This document shows, one piece after another, positions 44,863-55,588 of a DNA stretch of 64,000 nucleotides. The first letter of the stretch is position 1, and each line of letters begins with the position of its first letter. Under the pieces are notes generated by a model. It was not told where the DNA came from, searched no databases, and saw nothing but the letters and a program-made list of their open reading frames with translations. The stretch lies in the NCBI GenBank assembly GCA_026214975.1, contig JAOBSW010000644.1, positions 124,001 to 188,000 of the forward strand, given 5' to 3'. Source of the DNA: Gentiana macrophylla. Taxonomy: Eukaryota; Streptophyta; Magnoliopsida; Gentianales; Gentianaceae. The position numbers and the translations under genes were made by a program.

Positions 44863-46262
44863 TGTTGGTCCCAGAGAAGGGTAAAACTATAGTCAGAGGG
44901 GGGGTGAATGACTATAGTGGAGTTTCAAAAACTTTTCTTGTATCTAAAAGCTTTTGGGCAGCGGATAAGTCCCTTCTTACTATGTTGTTTCAAAGCGCTT
45001 TGGACAATCACAGATATAGATTATAATCTAGGCAATTTAAATGAATGCAAAGAAATTAAATTTCGTAAAGTAAATTGACACAAGGCTTATAGTGGTTCAG
45101 GGGTGGTGTAATCCCTTAATCCACTCTTCTCCAGTGATGATTGGAGGAATTCACTATTGTTTTCACAGATACAATAGTAAGATTGTCCTTGACTTCCCAA
45201 GCTTCACAATCTACAAGACTATCACTCCTTGGTCGCATAAACTTGATGATTGATTCTCTTTCATCGCCTCCTTGAGATCAAATCCTTCAGCAGCTATCAC
45301 CAACACAACTCCTTCTCAAATGACTTCTGATTCAATTGCTTCAGTTTATTGTGAATGAGATTCACAAACTTGATTGATCAATCTCAGTGCTAAATATAAA
45401 ATTGTAGTTCTGATGTCTGAGTTGATCAATAGATGAATCCTTGTAAGTTCGGAGAGAAGGCTTTTTAAATTGACAGAGTTTCTGCTTGGTTTTCTTTTTC
45501 AGAACGTTATTTTTATCTGTCTATCAATGACTTCTATTTTATAGCCTTGAGTATCCTTGTTTTGAAATTCCGTCCGTTGGCTATATTAATGAGGGGAATA
45601 ATCCTTGATTTTATTCTTGATTCCCCCTTAATTACATTCTCCTTGATTCCAGTGATCTCGATTTTTCTTCAAATGTATAGCGCGTAAAATCCGCCCTGAT
45701 TGATCCTCTATTTGATTGTGCATTAAATGCATGATCCTCTCGAATCTTCATCATATTTCAATTGCTGCTCGATAAGGATTACTTCGCCGTTCTCTCGAAC
45801 GGTCGAGTGATCCATCCGACTTTGCCGTTTAGATCTTCCTTCCTTTGCTTTTGCCTTCACTTAGCCGAAAGTCGGGTTTACTCGCCGATTCACTATTTCC
45901 TTCATTAATTCAGTTTAAGGAGAATCTTTGTACTTCACTGATCATTGGTTTGGGTGAGATCAGTGTGCACCATATTTGAACATTAAGTTTCATAACTTGA
46001 ACCATAACTTAGACTTATCCAAGGTCATCATAGACTTCCTTGGTTATAAGTCATACCATTAAGTCTTCATTGCTTCTCTGCATGTACTTGGCTGGCTTCA
46101 CTCTGCCGAATGTCTGTTTTACTTTGCTGTCCTACCAACTACTTAACTTATACAATATGTCAGACTCTAAGTAGAGACATATACAGAGAGTTCTAACTTA
46201 TTTCAGGCTTGGTATAACAGCTAGAATGGCCATCATCAAAACATAATAAAATGTTCCTAACA
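44863..46262 (-). repeat. Element A 5' LTR
   Basis: TGTTGGTCCC to TTCCTAACA, 1400 bp. TATA box on the minus strand (CTATAAAATAG) at 45533-45543. U5 hairpin at 44886-44918. The LTR of A2 (55589-56992) is its closest match. CAG/CTG discrepancies with A2 are frequent between 45220 and 45310 and between 45650 and 45790. Confidence 0.94.
44886..44918 (-). promoter_or_regulatory. U5 hairpin with C-rich loop (element A, 5' LTR)
   Basis: ACTATAGTCA (44886-44895) pairs perfectly with TGACTATAGT (44909-44918) around GAGGGGGGGTGAA. The stem sequence is unrelated to that of B and C, the loop is the same. A small CCC/GGG hairpin (44870-44881) takes the place of the CCTT/AAGG one of B and C. A2 keeps the stem at 55612-55643. 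Confidence 0.85.
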
Positions 46263-46620
46263 GACAACCCAAAAGTCAATTGAAATTAATGTTGTGCAGA
46301 CAAGATTTGGTGGCAATCGGGGAGGGGGGAGGGGGTTGGCCACCGGCTGAGACAAAAACCAGTAATTTGCAAATATCTTGACTTGTAGACCTCCGATTCA
46401 AGTGATTCAAAATGCATTGGAAAGTTCGTTACATGATCTACAACTTTCTTGAAGAAGTATTCTCCAGTAAATGCCTCTAAGGGAGTCAAATTTCCATTGA
46501 AGATATGCTACAGTAGAAGAATTAAATGACAAATGACTCATTTGACTCGATAGCTTCCGACACACTCTTCTAACCCTCAAAAAACGTGTTTATGCTCAAC
46601 ACGTGTCATCACTTAGGATA
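46263..46620 (-). repeat. LTR-like segment of remnant J
   Basis: On the minus strand about 46455-46376 reads GAAAGTTGTAGATCATG, then CCAATGCATTTTGAATCAC and TCGGAGGTCTACAAG. The same ordered blocks occur in fragment H near 54650-54735. I take this to be a piece of the LTR U3/R region of J. An ORF covering it (46286-46489) is incidental. Exact LTR ends cannot be placed. Confidence 0.55.
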
Positions 46621-48800
46621 TTTGTCAACCTATAATTCTACAATAAATCATCAATATATCAAGCGTAAACCCGAAACCACTCTTTGGTTACAATAACCAG
46701 TACAAAACCTATCAAAATATGACATTTTATATAATAATTACTATCCAGACATTTGGATGAATCTAAGCAAATATTGACTCAAATTGGTGCAATATTGCTC
46801 AAATGTGTATCGGATATAGGGATAAAATGTCATGATAGTGAGTGGCAATTTGTCTCTCATCACACCTCCTCACTTAGTTTTGGTCGTCCTCAAGCAAAAC
46901 AAGCGATATAAAAAAAATGAATGAGGGACAAATTCATGAAGATATAGGATGTAAGGAACAACCAGAAGATGCAACCGTTCGATCCATAACCACACGTTAA
47001 CCTCAATCTAAGTGTGTAACAGAGTGTGCGAGAGTGTGTGTGTGAATAGTCTCTCAAAATTGTTATCAAACAACTAAAGTTGAACTCATGCATGCAAACC
47101 TTATTAAATGCAATCCATAGGCTTAAGAATGATAATCTTCACTAATCGAGGCATTTAGAGTCATGAAGATAGATCGGGTATGACTTTTAGTTTTTAACTT
47201 TAGGCTCAGGTATTGGCTAATCGAAGGGACAAAATGATCTAACAAGAAGAACACATTCACGATAGCAAGTGTCTACACCTTTATTTCCAAAAACTTTGAG
47301 TTGGTATCTCAAAACATTTCGCATAACCGTCAAAGACGTCTTTTCAACAATAAACATAAGAGATAAGATACCACTTCAATTGAATTGAACTTTCTCAAAC
47401 TTTAGTTATTTAAACTTGATGCTCTCTTCTTCAACATGACTTTCCTTAATTCCTCACTTACTCTGTGGATCTTTATTCAAACTTTTTTTTCACAGCAAAA
47501 AGACCTTCGTACTTGGTATATTTTCTATACCATCCTTTGTGCCAAATATATCACCAAACTCTTAACTCAATTCAAGTGTTGTCACCACAATCATTACATA
47601 GAAACTTGCCAATCTTACGGGACATCAAGGAAATATTGACCAAAATCGGTTTAAGGGTCGGATTATATGAGCTTATACACGAACAACTAGTTTCGAGTGG
47701 GGTCTCACCACTCTACAAAGGTTGAGATGAGGATCGGTGGAAAATATGTATAGGAAGGCCATTTGGCTATGGTCAAGTCAAAGAAGTGCCAGGACCGTCA
47801 TTCCTACCTTCGACTCCAAACACCTTTCTATTTTGCCTCGAAAGGATATCAAGCCTAAGTTCTAGTTGCTTGAAGCATGCTCACATGATTTCATACAAAA
47901 TTTGCATGTTAACAAAATATTAAGACTATACGTGCATGAGGTATTCATGTTACACAAATAGATTTGGGGTTAAAAAGCACTAACGGTTCACATTGGTTAC
48001 ACAAATCCAAATTGATCATTACATATTCAAATCCATAAAATATATACCTTACACAGTTTATTTTAATCAATTAGATAATGCTCGAAAAAGATCGAAAACT
48101 AAGGGATTTATCGATACAAAATAGCAAAGAACACCATTTCTAAACCAACTACGACTCCACTCCCCACTTATGAACTTGCATTGTCCCCAATGCATAGTGG
48201 GGGTAAAGAAGTGGTTGGGAAAGCAATGGTGTACCAAAACGAGTCAAACAAGTACCGTGATGCTATAAAGGGAGGGTGGGTGGGTTTTAAGAAGAAAGAC
48301 AACCAATGAAATGACAAGAAATCCCTAGTAAGAGCAAAGTATCAACCAAAATGTAGAGATAAAAGGATCATCGGCCATACCCGGCCTCACAAAAGAGTCA
48401 AAACGTTATACCAAACTTTTATGGGATGCATCCCGATAGCGCTTTTGTTTAACATCATTTGCTCGATGTGATGAAGTTATATGGTAAAGATGTGGAATTA
48501 TACTGATTAATCGTGCATGTATACTAACTAACAACTACTCACATAAGCACATAACAATTTATCACAAAAAAACTGACCAAAAGGTAATGCTTGATGAATT
48601 GGAAAGAAAGTACCCACAAATGCTAAATTTAAATTCTATAGCTAGACTCCTTCATTTGTCACCTTTCAATGCACATGAGGGGAATCATACATATGCATCG
48701 CATCCGTCTTTATCAATGAAATCGGTCCCAAGTGGATTCCTGATTGATGCCATTTGTCAGCGTAGTTTGTGCCCACGCTCAATGACATACATGCCTTCGG
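46621..48800. other. Non-coding interior of remnant J
   Basis: No convincing coding frame in 2.2 kb. AT-rich, with the GAGGAC/GACAATG phrases near 46880 and 48180. Short frames such as 47436-47639 and 47465-47725 overlap one another and lack any recognisable motif. Probably untranslated interior of a gypsy element. Confidence 0.6.
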
Positions 48801-48944
48801 TGTAACACCCGTCATCATTTGAAAATATTTTTCATGGTTTGGTCTCAATATCATGTCCACTTCATGTCTTGATCCTTTACCCTTGGATGGGAATGTTGTG
48901 GATGGTGTATTTTCTAGAAAACAGGGTTGGTGGGCGCCGAAGTA

Positions 48945-49140
48945 CCCATGGTGACCGCCAGTCAAATGCCTGCTCACTTCTGGTGGCCAACAGAGGTACT
49001 CTGGTGGGCACCGTAATACTTTGTTTCAATGCGGTGGACGCCAACAGGGGTCCGGTGGGCGCCGGTCTGCTATGTTCTGGTCCAGCAACTTTCTATTCAG
49101 AACCGGTGGACGCCGAAGGGGGTCTGGTGGCCACCGGTTT
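48945..49140. repeat. GGTGGGCGCC-type repeats in remnant J
   Basis: Units such as GGTGGGCGCC, GGTGGACGCC and GGTGGCCACC recur about every 20-45 bp (for example at about 48947, 49028, 49052 and 49103), giving a GC-rich patch in AT-rich DNA. Laid out like the GACGGGCGTC cluster of D, but unrelated in sequence. Confidence 0.7.
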
Positions 49141-49276
49141 CCTTGTTTCTTTAAAAATGGACAGAAAAATCAATTTTCATTGTATTCCTCCTTTCCTTAG
49201 GACTTACCACAACTCTTTTATCTTCATAATCTTCATATTCGTCATTCCAAAAGAAATCATTCTCAATCTCTTCCTC

Positions 49277-50190
49277 TCATTGGGCAAAGTCTTCATCTTC
49301 TCTCTTCTCTAACTCATTTCCACGAACAACACTAATCTCATCATTTCTTCCATAAATGTCTTCATTAACCTCTTCTTTTTGACCCAAACTTCCTTTCTCT
49401 CTTTCTCCCAATTCTTCTTTGAAAAAAATGCGATCACTTCGCATTATCATTGCATGGACACTACCTTGCTCTCTTTCCCGATTGAAGTGATTCTCCATGC
49501 TTTGTATGTAGGCTTCCATGATCTTCATTCTGTTATAATTATCATTCAATACCAACACCAATGTTCCAATATCTTAACCCAAAGTACTAATCGAAGATAT
49601 TGTGCCTTGTGTGTTTGTAGCTTGAGTAGAGACTACTCCCATTAGGTTTCCCATTAACTTGCTTACCATGGGCACATTTTCTTGTGTTTGGCTTGGGGAT
49701 TTTTGAATGAAAGCTTGTGGAACAATGGCATTAGTTGAGGATTCTGACATTGTTTCATAAAGCTCAACTCTTCTTGTGTAAATACATCGGCGTTTGAAAA
49801 TTCTTCGACAAGAAAAACACCCAATGACACATTCATATCACAATGATCATCAATATACTTACCATCGCATTGTTCACACTCGAGCGGTCTCTTTCCAATA
49901 ACAAGATCATCAACCTTCTTGTTTATAACCGCTATCTCCTTCAAAATTTCTTATTTATCTTTATTGTGTTTATCCGAAAATGCAACTTTATTTTCTCTTG
50001 GACCGGGATCCCACATCTTTCCATTGCTTGCCACTCTCTCAATAGCCTTGTACGCTTCTTGGGCCATGCTCATCATGAGCAATCCATTGCATGCCGGTTC
50101 AATTTGTGCCCTCGAGCTTTCATCCAAGCCTTCATAAAATATTTGGACTTCCATGTCCATAGTATAATCATGATTCGGATCTGCCCTCAA
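49277..50190 (-). pseudogene. Remnant J gag fragment (Athila-like)
   Basis: The block 50190-49951 has VQIFYEGLDESSRAQIEPAC and EAYKAIERVASNGKMW, the C-terminal part of a gypsy gag domain (compare the usual FYEGL..SR..ID.A.GG). A stop and 49944-49663 follow with a zinc-knuckle-like ECEQCDGKYIDDHCD, then a charged coiled-coil segment 49561-49277. The N-terminal half is missing: it is cut at about 50198 where the copia element G begins. Stops near 49950 and 49660 break the frame. Confidence 0.75.
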
Positions 50191-50197
50191 AATCTTT

Positions 50198-50823
50198 TGT
50201 CAGCAATCTTCTGAGTTTGTGACTTAAGCTCTAAGACTGGTGGAACTAATCTAAAAGTCAGTTGAGAATGCTGGTCAGCTGAATAAGTGAATTCAGTTCT
50301 GTGAAAGTCAGTTTTGTGAAGTGAAACTGAGTTAACTGAGAAAACTGAGTTTTCACTTCACAAAACTGAGTTTTGGATAAAACTGAGTTTTTTGGAGAAA
50401 ACTGAGTTTGTTGAATACAAGTGAGTTCTACATCTGAGTTGGTTGATTACAGAATAAAGTCAGCTTAAAGCTGAGTTTTGTCTGGTGGAGTCAGCTGGAG
50501 CTGAGAACCACATCTGGGGCATTTATGACAATCTGGTAGAGATCATATGATGGCTAGGGTTTAGGGATTTGTGTCTATAAATACCATCCATTGTAATCAA
50601 TGATGTGTGTGTTTTTCAAGAGCGTGAAAAAACTTTGTAACTTTTGTTCATAATAAAATATCTCTTTTTCTGCCCGTGGATTAGTCGGCACAACGCCAGA
50701 TACCATGTTAAATCAACGTGCTCTCTTTGTTTCTATGTTTTATCAATTTTCACCTTACTTTTATGTTAGATTGCATTTGTTTTATCTTTCTTCAAGTGCA
50801 AGTTTCTCGTCTATGTTTAAAAA
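50198..50823 (+). repeat. Element G 5' LTR
   Basis: Starts TGTCAGCAATC, ends just before the PBS (terminal CA not preserved, so the right edge is approximate). U3 (50220-50440) has repeated AACTGAGTTTT motifs and an 18-bp inverted repeat (50309-50326/50351-50368). TATA box TCTATAAATACC at about 50575-50586, and an AATAAAATATC polyadenylation-like signal near 50650. Confidence 0.75.
50309..50368 (+). repeat. 18-bp inverted repeat in element G U3
   Basis: CAGTTTTGTGAAGTGAAA (50309-50326) and TTTCACTTCACAAAACTG (50351-50368) are perfect complements with a 24-nt centre made of ACTGAG units. It lies about 210 bp upstream of the TATA box, within the ACTGAGTT cluster. Confidence 0.85.
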
Positions 50824-50825
50824 AC

Positions 50826-50837
50826 TGGTATCAGAGC
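50826..50837 (+). promoter_or_regulatory. Element G primer binding site (Met-tRNA)
   Basis: TGGTATCAGAGC, the canonical initiator Met-tRNA primer site of copia elements, 113 bp before the gag ATG at 50950. Confidence 0.93.
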
Positions 50838-50949
50838 GTAAGGTTTAGAGATTCAGAGAGATTTGCAGGTTGAATAGAGTTGATCTTCACCAAGACCGGT
50901 GACCGGTGCTAGGATTTTGTGATCAAAGGTTTGTTCATTAGCAAGAAGG

Positions 50950-51632
50950 ATGTCAGCAATTAACGTAAAGTTTGATGAATTTATAGGAAGGAACAATTTC
51001 AGTTTGTGGCAAATCAAGATGCGGGCCTTGTTAAAACAACAAGGATTGTGGACTCTTTTATCCGGTAAAGGAGATACCAGTGCATCAGGTTACGCCAGTC
51101 TAGAGGAGAAAGCACATTCTACCATCATGTTTTCCTTGTCTAATGATGTTATCACAGAATTTGTAGAGGAAGACACCGCTGCTAAGTTATGGTCAAAGCT
51201 TGAAACACTGTATATTACTAAGTCATTGACCAACAAGTTGCTACTAAAGCAGAGGGGACTCAGCTGAAAGATCATCTTGATCAGTTGAACACAATATTAC
51301 TTGATCTCAGGAATATTGATGTGAAGATTGAGGAAGAAGATGCAACTCTGATTTTGTTGGTATCCCTACCAACTTCTTATGAGAACTTTGTGCAGTCCTT
51401 CATAGTTGGGAAGGATATATTGACTTTGGAAGATGTGAGGTCAGCTTTACATGCCAGGGAGCTGAGACATAAGGCTGTTGGGCTAGTTGTCAGCAGCAGT
51501 AGTGGAAAAGAACGTGGACAGTCTAGGAAGAAGAAATCCAAGAAGACAGGGTCCAAAGGTCCAAAATCCACAGATGTCTGTAATTACTGTAAGGAGCAGG
51601 GACATTGGAAGTCCATCTGTCCAAAGAAATAA
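50950..51632 (+). pseudogene. Element G gag (UBN2, CCHC knuckle)
   Basis: ATG 50950, MSAINVKFDEFIGRNNFSLW, then LWSKLETLYITKSLTNKLLL and, after a one-base shift near 51262, LNTILLDLRNIDVKIEEEDA and LVSLPTSYENFV. The knuckle CNYCKEQGHWKSIC (about 51580-51625) is followed by a premature TAA at 51630-51632. The UBN2 fold and the basic KKKSKKTGSKG before the knuckle match Tork gag. Confidence 0.9.
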
Positions 51633-52722
51633 ACAGTAGAAGAAAAGTTCTGGAACAGCTGCTGTAGCAGATGACTTTAATTCAAAGGAGGACATGGTTC
51701 TAGTGCAGGACAGTCAGCACATCATGCTGATGTGTGGATTCTTGATTCTGGGGCATCTATCATATTTGTCCATACAGAGAGTGGCTCTCAAGTTATCAGC
51801 AAATAGATGGTGGTCATATATCTATGGCAAATAGCAAGGTCTGCAAAATAGTTGGGATTGTCTTAGTTCAATTGAGGATAGATGATGGTAAATTATGTAC
51901 GTTTAGTGAAGTTAGACGTGTTCCATGGATGACCAAGAACTTGGTATCTCTCAATACTTTGGACAACAAGGGATTCAGTTTCAAGGGTGAAGGTGGAGTT
52001 TTAAGAGTCTACAAAAACCCAGTTTCAGTTCTCAAGGGAGTCAAAAGGGGAACCTTGGATATTCTGCAAGGATCAGTTGCGTCTGGGTCTGCTGATGTAG
52101 CATCTGCTGAGATTCATCAGTCACAGCTTACAAAACTATGACATATGAGATTGGGTCACATGGGTGAAAAAAGGATGCTGATTGTTTCTCAGAATAATCT
52201 TCTTGGAGGATGTATGGTCAAGAATCTGGAATTTTATGAGCATTGTGTGTTTGGGAAGCTTTACAGAGGCAAGTTCTCAAATAGAATACACAACACAAAG
52301 TCATCACTTGATTACATTTGTTTTGATTGTCAGGGGCCTTCAAATGTTGAGTCATTGGTGGTCACAGATATTTTGTGTCATTTATAGATGACTATTCAAT
52401 GATGACTTGGGTGGTGATGATGAAACACAAGAGTGATGCATTTAATAACTTCAAGCTATGGAAAGATCTAGTTGAAAATTAGTTGGGAAAGAAGATCAAG
52501 AGGCTTCGTACAGATAATGGTATGGGATTCTGCTGGACTGAGTTTGATATAATTTGCAAACCTAAGGGTATTGTCAGACATCACACCGTAATGAATACAC
52601 CTCAGCAAAATGGTATAGCTGGGAGAATGAATCAAACTCTTTTGGAGAGGGAAAGATGCATGCTCTCTAATGCTGGTTTGTCAAGGAGATTTTGGGCAGA
52701 GGCTGTATGTACAGCTTGCTAA
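51633..52722 (+). pseudogene. Element G protease and integrase
   Basis: Protease active site WILDSGASIIF near 51740-51770. Then VRRVPWMTKNLVSLNTLDNK and a GAG_pre-integrs region from 52145 (MRLGHMGEKRMLIV). The integrase core has FDCQGPSNVESL, KIKRLRTDNGMGFC (second Asp) and PQQNGIAGRMNQTLLER, in which Gly replaces the catalytic Glu (normally AERMN). In-frame stops lie near 51810, 52141, 52387 and 52481. Confidence 0.87.
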
Positions 52723-54262
52723 TTAATCAACAAGAGTCCTCACACAGGGATCAGTTTCAAGACACCAATTGAAATGTGGTCAGGAAAGCCTGTTGATTAC
52801 TCAGTTCTAAGGGTTTTTGGAAGTACAATTTACTATCATGTCAGTGAAGGGAAGCTGGAACCAAGGGCCAAGAAATGAGTGTTTGTGGGTTATGGTGATG
52901 GAGTGAAAGGTTATAGAATATGGTCATAAGTAGATAAAAGAGTTATTCATAGCAGAGATGTTGTTTTCGATGAGAATTCTATGATCAGCTCATCAGTAGG
53001 AAGGATTGTAAGTAATCAAAACAGTCTTTGGCGAAAGCGAAACGGAGAAGGTGGAGCTTGTGTAGAGTCAGTTGAGATGCAACACTCAGCTGAACAAAGT
53101 CACATTTGATCTGGTTATTGAACCAGAACTGAATCCAAGCCAGTCAACTGAACAGGGGTCAGTTGAGCGTCAAAATGACATTGGTCAGCAAAGTATAGTT
53201 GTCAGCAGAGCTAGAAGATCCAATGTTGGGATACCTCCCAGAAGGTATGGGTTTGATGATTTGGCTAGATATGCACTTTTAGTTCCAGAAGAGGTGGATG
53301 GTTTTGAACCTTCTACTTACAGGGAAGCAGTGACATGTTATGAGTCATCCCAATGGCTTGCTGCCATGGGAGATGAGATGGAGTCATTTCTGACGAATCA
53401 GACTTGAGATCCAGTTAAACATCCAGCTGATAGGAGAGTTGTTACATGCAAATGGATCTTCAAGAAAAAGGAAGGAATGACTGAGGAAGAATGAGTCAAG
53501 TATAAGGCACGATTGGTTGCTAGAGGGTTCAGTCAGAAAGAATGGGTGGACTTTGATGAGATATTCTCACCAGTAGTCAGACATACTTCAATCAGAGTGT
53601 TACTAGCAATGATGGCACAACAAGACCTTGAACTTGAGCAGTTAGATGTGAACACAAATTTTCTACATGGTGAGGTAGACAAAGAGATATACATGACTCA
53701 GCCAGAGGGATTTCAAGTTCCTTGTAAAGAAGCATTTGTTTGTAAGTTGAAGAAGTCGTTGTATAGACTGAAGCAGGCTCTTAGACAGTGGTATAGAAGG
53801 TTTGACAGTTATATGATTGAACTGGTTACAACAGAAGTCCTTATGATTGTTGTGTTTACAACAGTCAGCTGAAAGATGGATCGTACATCTATCTTGTTTT
53901 GTATATAGATGATATGCTGATAGCTGCAAGAAAGAAGTCTGATACAAGATCTGAAATACCTTCTTAGTGCTGAATTTGAAATGAAAGATTTGGGTGTAGC
54001 CAAGAAAATCTTGGGGATGGAGATCTAGAGAGATAAAAGTCAGAAGAAACTGTTTGTATCTCAGCAGGTCTATATACAGAAGATTTTGGCGAAGTTTGGT
54101 TTGTCTGCTGCAAAGCCAATAGATACTCCTTTAACATCAAATATTCATTTGTCAGTTTATGCTTCACAGTCAGCTGAGGAGAAGGAATATATGTCAAAAG
54201 TTCCGTATGCTAGTGCAGTTGGCAGTCTGATGTATGCCATGGTATGCATGATAAGAGTCAAC
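52723..54262 (+). pseudogene. Element G integrase tail and reverse transcriptase
   Basis: After the integrase tail (PIEMWSGKPVDYS near 52780), RT follows: YREAVTCYESSQWLAAMGDE (53320-53380), LVARGFSQKEWVDF, EQLDVNTNFLHGEVDKEIY (catalytic Asp, 53640), LYRLKQALRQWYRRF and a preserved LYIDDMLIAA near 53905-53930. The sequence continues to YASAVGSLMYAMVC, where SRPD-type residues should follow, and then ends. RNase H is missing. Stops lie near 52738, 52880, 53408 and 53494, with a shift near 53870. Confidence 0.88.
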
Positions 54263-55588
54263 TTTACTATGCTTCGGTGCATGTTTTAACCCCTATTTAT
54301 GACACTTATGGCTTGTATTGGGTAGTTTTAGACCATTTATAGGGCAGAATGCATTGCACACTCACTTCGAGGTAAACCGTCAAATAGATGGAAAACCTCA
54401 GCATTTTACGGTATTTTGACCCATTTCGAGCCCTAGTTATCTTGCGGAGTTATGCTCGGTATGTGTTTGAATGTTGTGAAGCAGGATCTAGGTGAGTTAT
54501 GAGACCGGAGGACAAGGAATCAGACTTAGAGTGGCATAACCGAAGCCCGGGGATTGAAACGGATCAAAAGTAGTTGGTGTTTTCACCATACGTTCACTTA
54601 ATCTGTGATTTGATCCCATATAAAAGCATTTTCTGGACTTGTGGTCTTCATGAAAGTTATAGAGAATTGAATAAGCTTACCAATGCACTTTGAATCACTC
54701 ACATCGGAGCTCTACACGCAACGATTTTTCCAAATTACTGAAGGCCGTCAATGCTGAATACTTTAACAGGGCAATGCGCACGTATTGTTGGAACAGAATG
54801 TGCAGATTTGGGGCATTTCGAGCAATGAGTACTCATTCGAGTGAATGCGTACGAATTCGGACGTTCTTGGGCACCTATTTATACATTTTTACACAGATGT
54901 TTTAGGATTCTTCATCCTCCCAAACCCTAACTATTAGATTAGTTTCGACCCCTACCTCTTTTACTCCCATAAACTCATTTCTACATCAAATCCTCTTGTA
55001 TTAAACTTAATTTAGCTTAGATTGTTAGCTCAACTCTTGGATTTTGGTATTTTGGAGTCTTCTTCTTCCCCAAATGACATGGGTGTGGATGAAGCTTGAA
55101 GAAACATCATCTTCCTCTTATTTTCAATCTAGTTTCTTTTCTTGCTTTATGTCTTAATCTCTTCCTTGCTTCTTATTTCTTGTTTTGTGATGAGTAGCTA
55201 AACATATCATAGCTAAATCATGTGAAGGTTGAACAAATCTCCCTCTAATTGATGAAATTAGGGATGTGTAGTGCTTAATTTATGTTGTATCGACAAATTC
55301 ATGTCTTAAAACTTGTTCTTAATGCTTGAATTAGCTTGTACACCTAGTTCATGAAGTCACACACCACTTTTATAAACTTATGTTGCGAAAGGGTGTGGGA
55401 AAAGGGGTTTTAATATCATTTCTTATAATCAACTGAGTTGTTTAGATTGATTAGGGAATAAGGTTCTTTCGGTTGAGTAGTCGAGCGACTTCAGAGCATT
55501 TATCTTGTTCCGGTCAGTTAAATCCTTAAAGGTGGATTGTTGAACAGGGCAAAGGGTACTAGTTTGTTGTATGGCGTCTAGTACTATA
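54263..55588 (+). repeat. Fragment H, gypsy LTR-like sequence
   Basis: No coding frame. It carries GAAAGTTATAGAGAATTG, CCAATGCACTTTGAATCAC and TCGGAGCTCTACACG (54650-54720) in the same order as remnant J, then a T/C-rich leader (54900-55170) and blocks such as ATCATAGCTAAATCATGTG and GATGAAATTAGGGATGTG resembling the equivalent part of F (58790-58840). Plus orientation is inferred from that order. The right end is cut by A2 at 55588. The element start may be TGCTTCGGTGCATG near 54270. Confidence 0.5.

Larger units (their letters stand above)
5741..46262 (-). mobile_element. SIRE-type Ty1/copia element A, split by elements C and B
   Basis: Minus-strand element with 5' LTR at 44863-46262 and only the last 96 bp of the 3' LTR at 5741-5836. 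Interior order on the minus strand: mutated Met-tRNA PBS, gag, protease, integrase, RT, RNase H, a spacer, an extra env-like ORF and a PPT. C interrupts the env-like ORF near its C-terminus and B interrupts the spacer between pol and that ORF. Removing B and C restores contiguity, and both junctions carry exact 5-bp duplications. Protease and integrase active sites are mutated, which fits A being older than its guests. The possible TSD after the right end is GACAA (46263-46267); its partner is off-window. Confidence 0.92.
46263..50197 (-). mobile_element. Athila/Tat-like gypsy remnant J
   Basis: Minus-strand remnant bounded by A on the left and G on the right. It has a gag fragment at 50190-49277. 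Two copies of a conserved non-coding phrase follow: the complement of TTGAGGACGACCAAAACTAA at 46867-46893 and of GGGGACAATGCAAGTTCATA at about 48172-48192, the latter followed by AGTGGGGAGTGG. Such 'GACAATG...AAGTGGGG' phrases lie downstream of the coding part in many Athila/Tat-type elements. No RT or integrase is seen, so pol is deleted or was never present in this copy. Confidence 0.72.
50198..54262 (+). mobile_element. Tork-type Ty1/copia element G, 3' truncated
   Basis: Plus strand: 5' LTR (50198-~50823), PBS, gag, protease, integrase and RT, ending abruptly in the region before RNase H at about 54262. No 3' LTR is seen, and fragment H begins at that point, so H either inserted in G or a deletion joined them. 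Single zinc knuckle CNYCKEQGHW and the integrase/RT motifs match the Tnt1/Tork group. Numerous stops and shifts make it an old copy. Confidence 0.85.

Noticed and set aside
48666..48977. 103-codon ORF on the minus strand of remnant J
   Set aside because: Overlaps the GC-rich repeat patch, has no recognisable domain and no homologous frame in neighbouring elements.
48940..49140. CRISPR-like spaced repeats
   Set aside because: Units are short, imperfect and irregularly spaced in a plant retroelement; there is no array structure and no associated genes.
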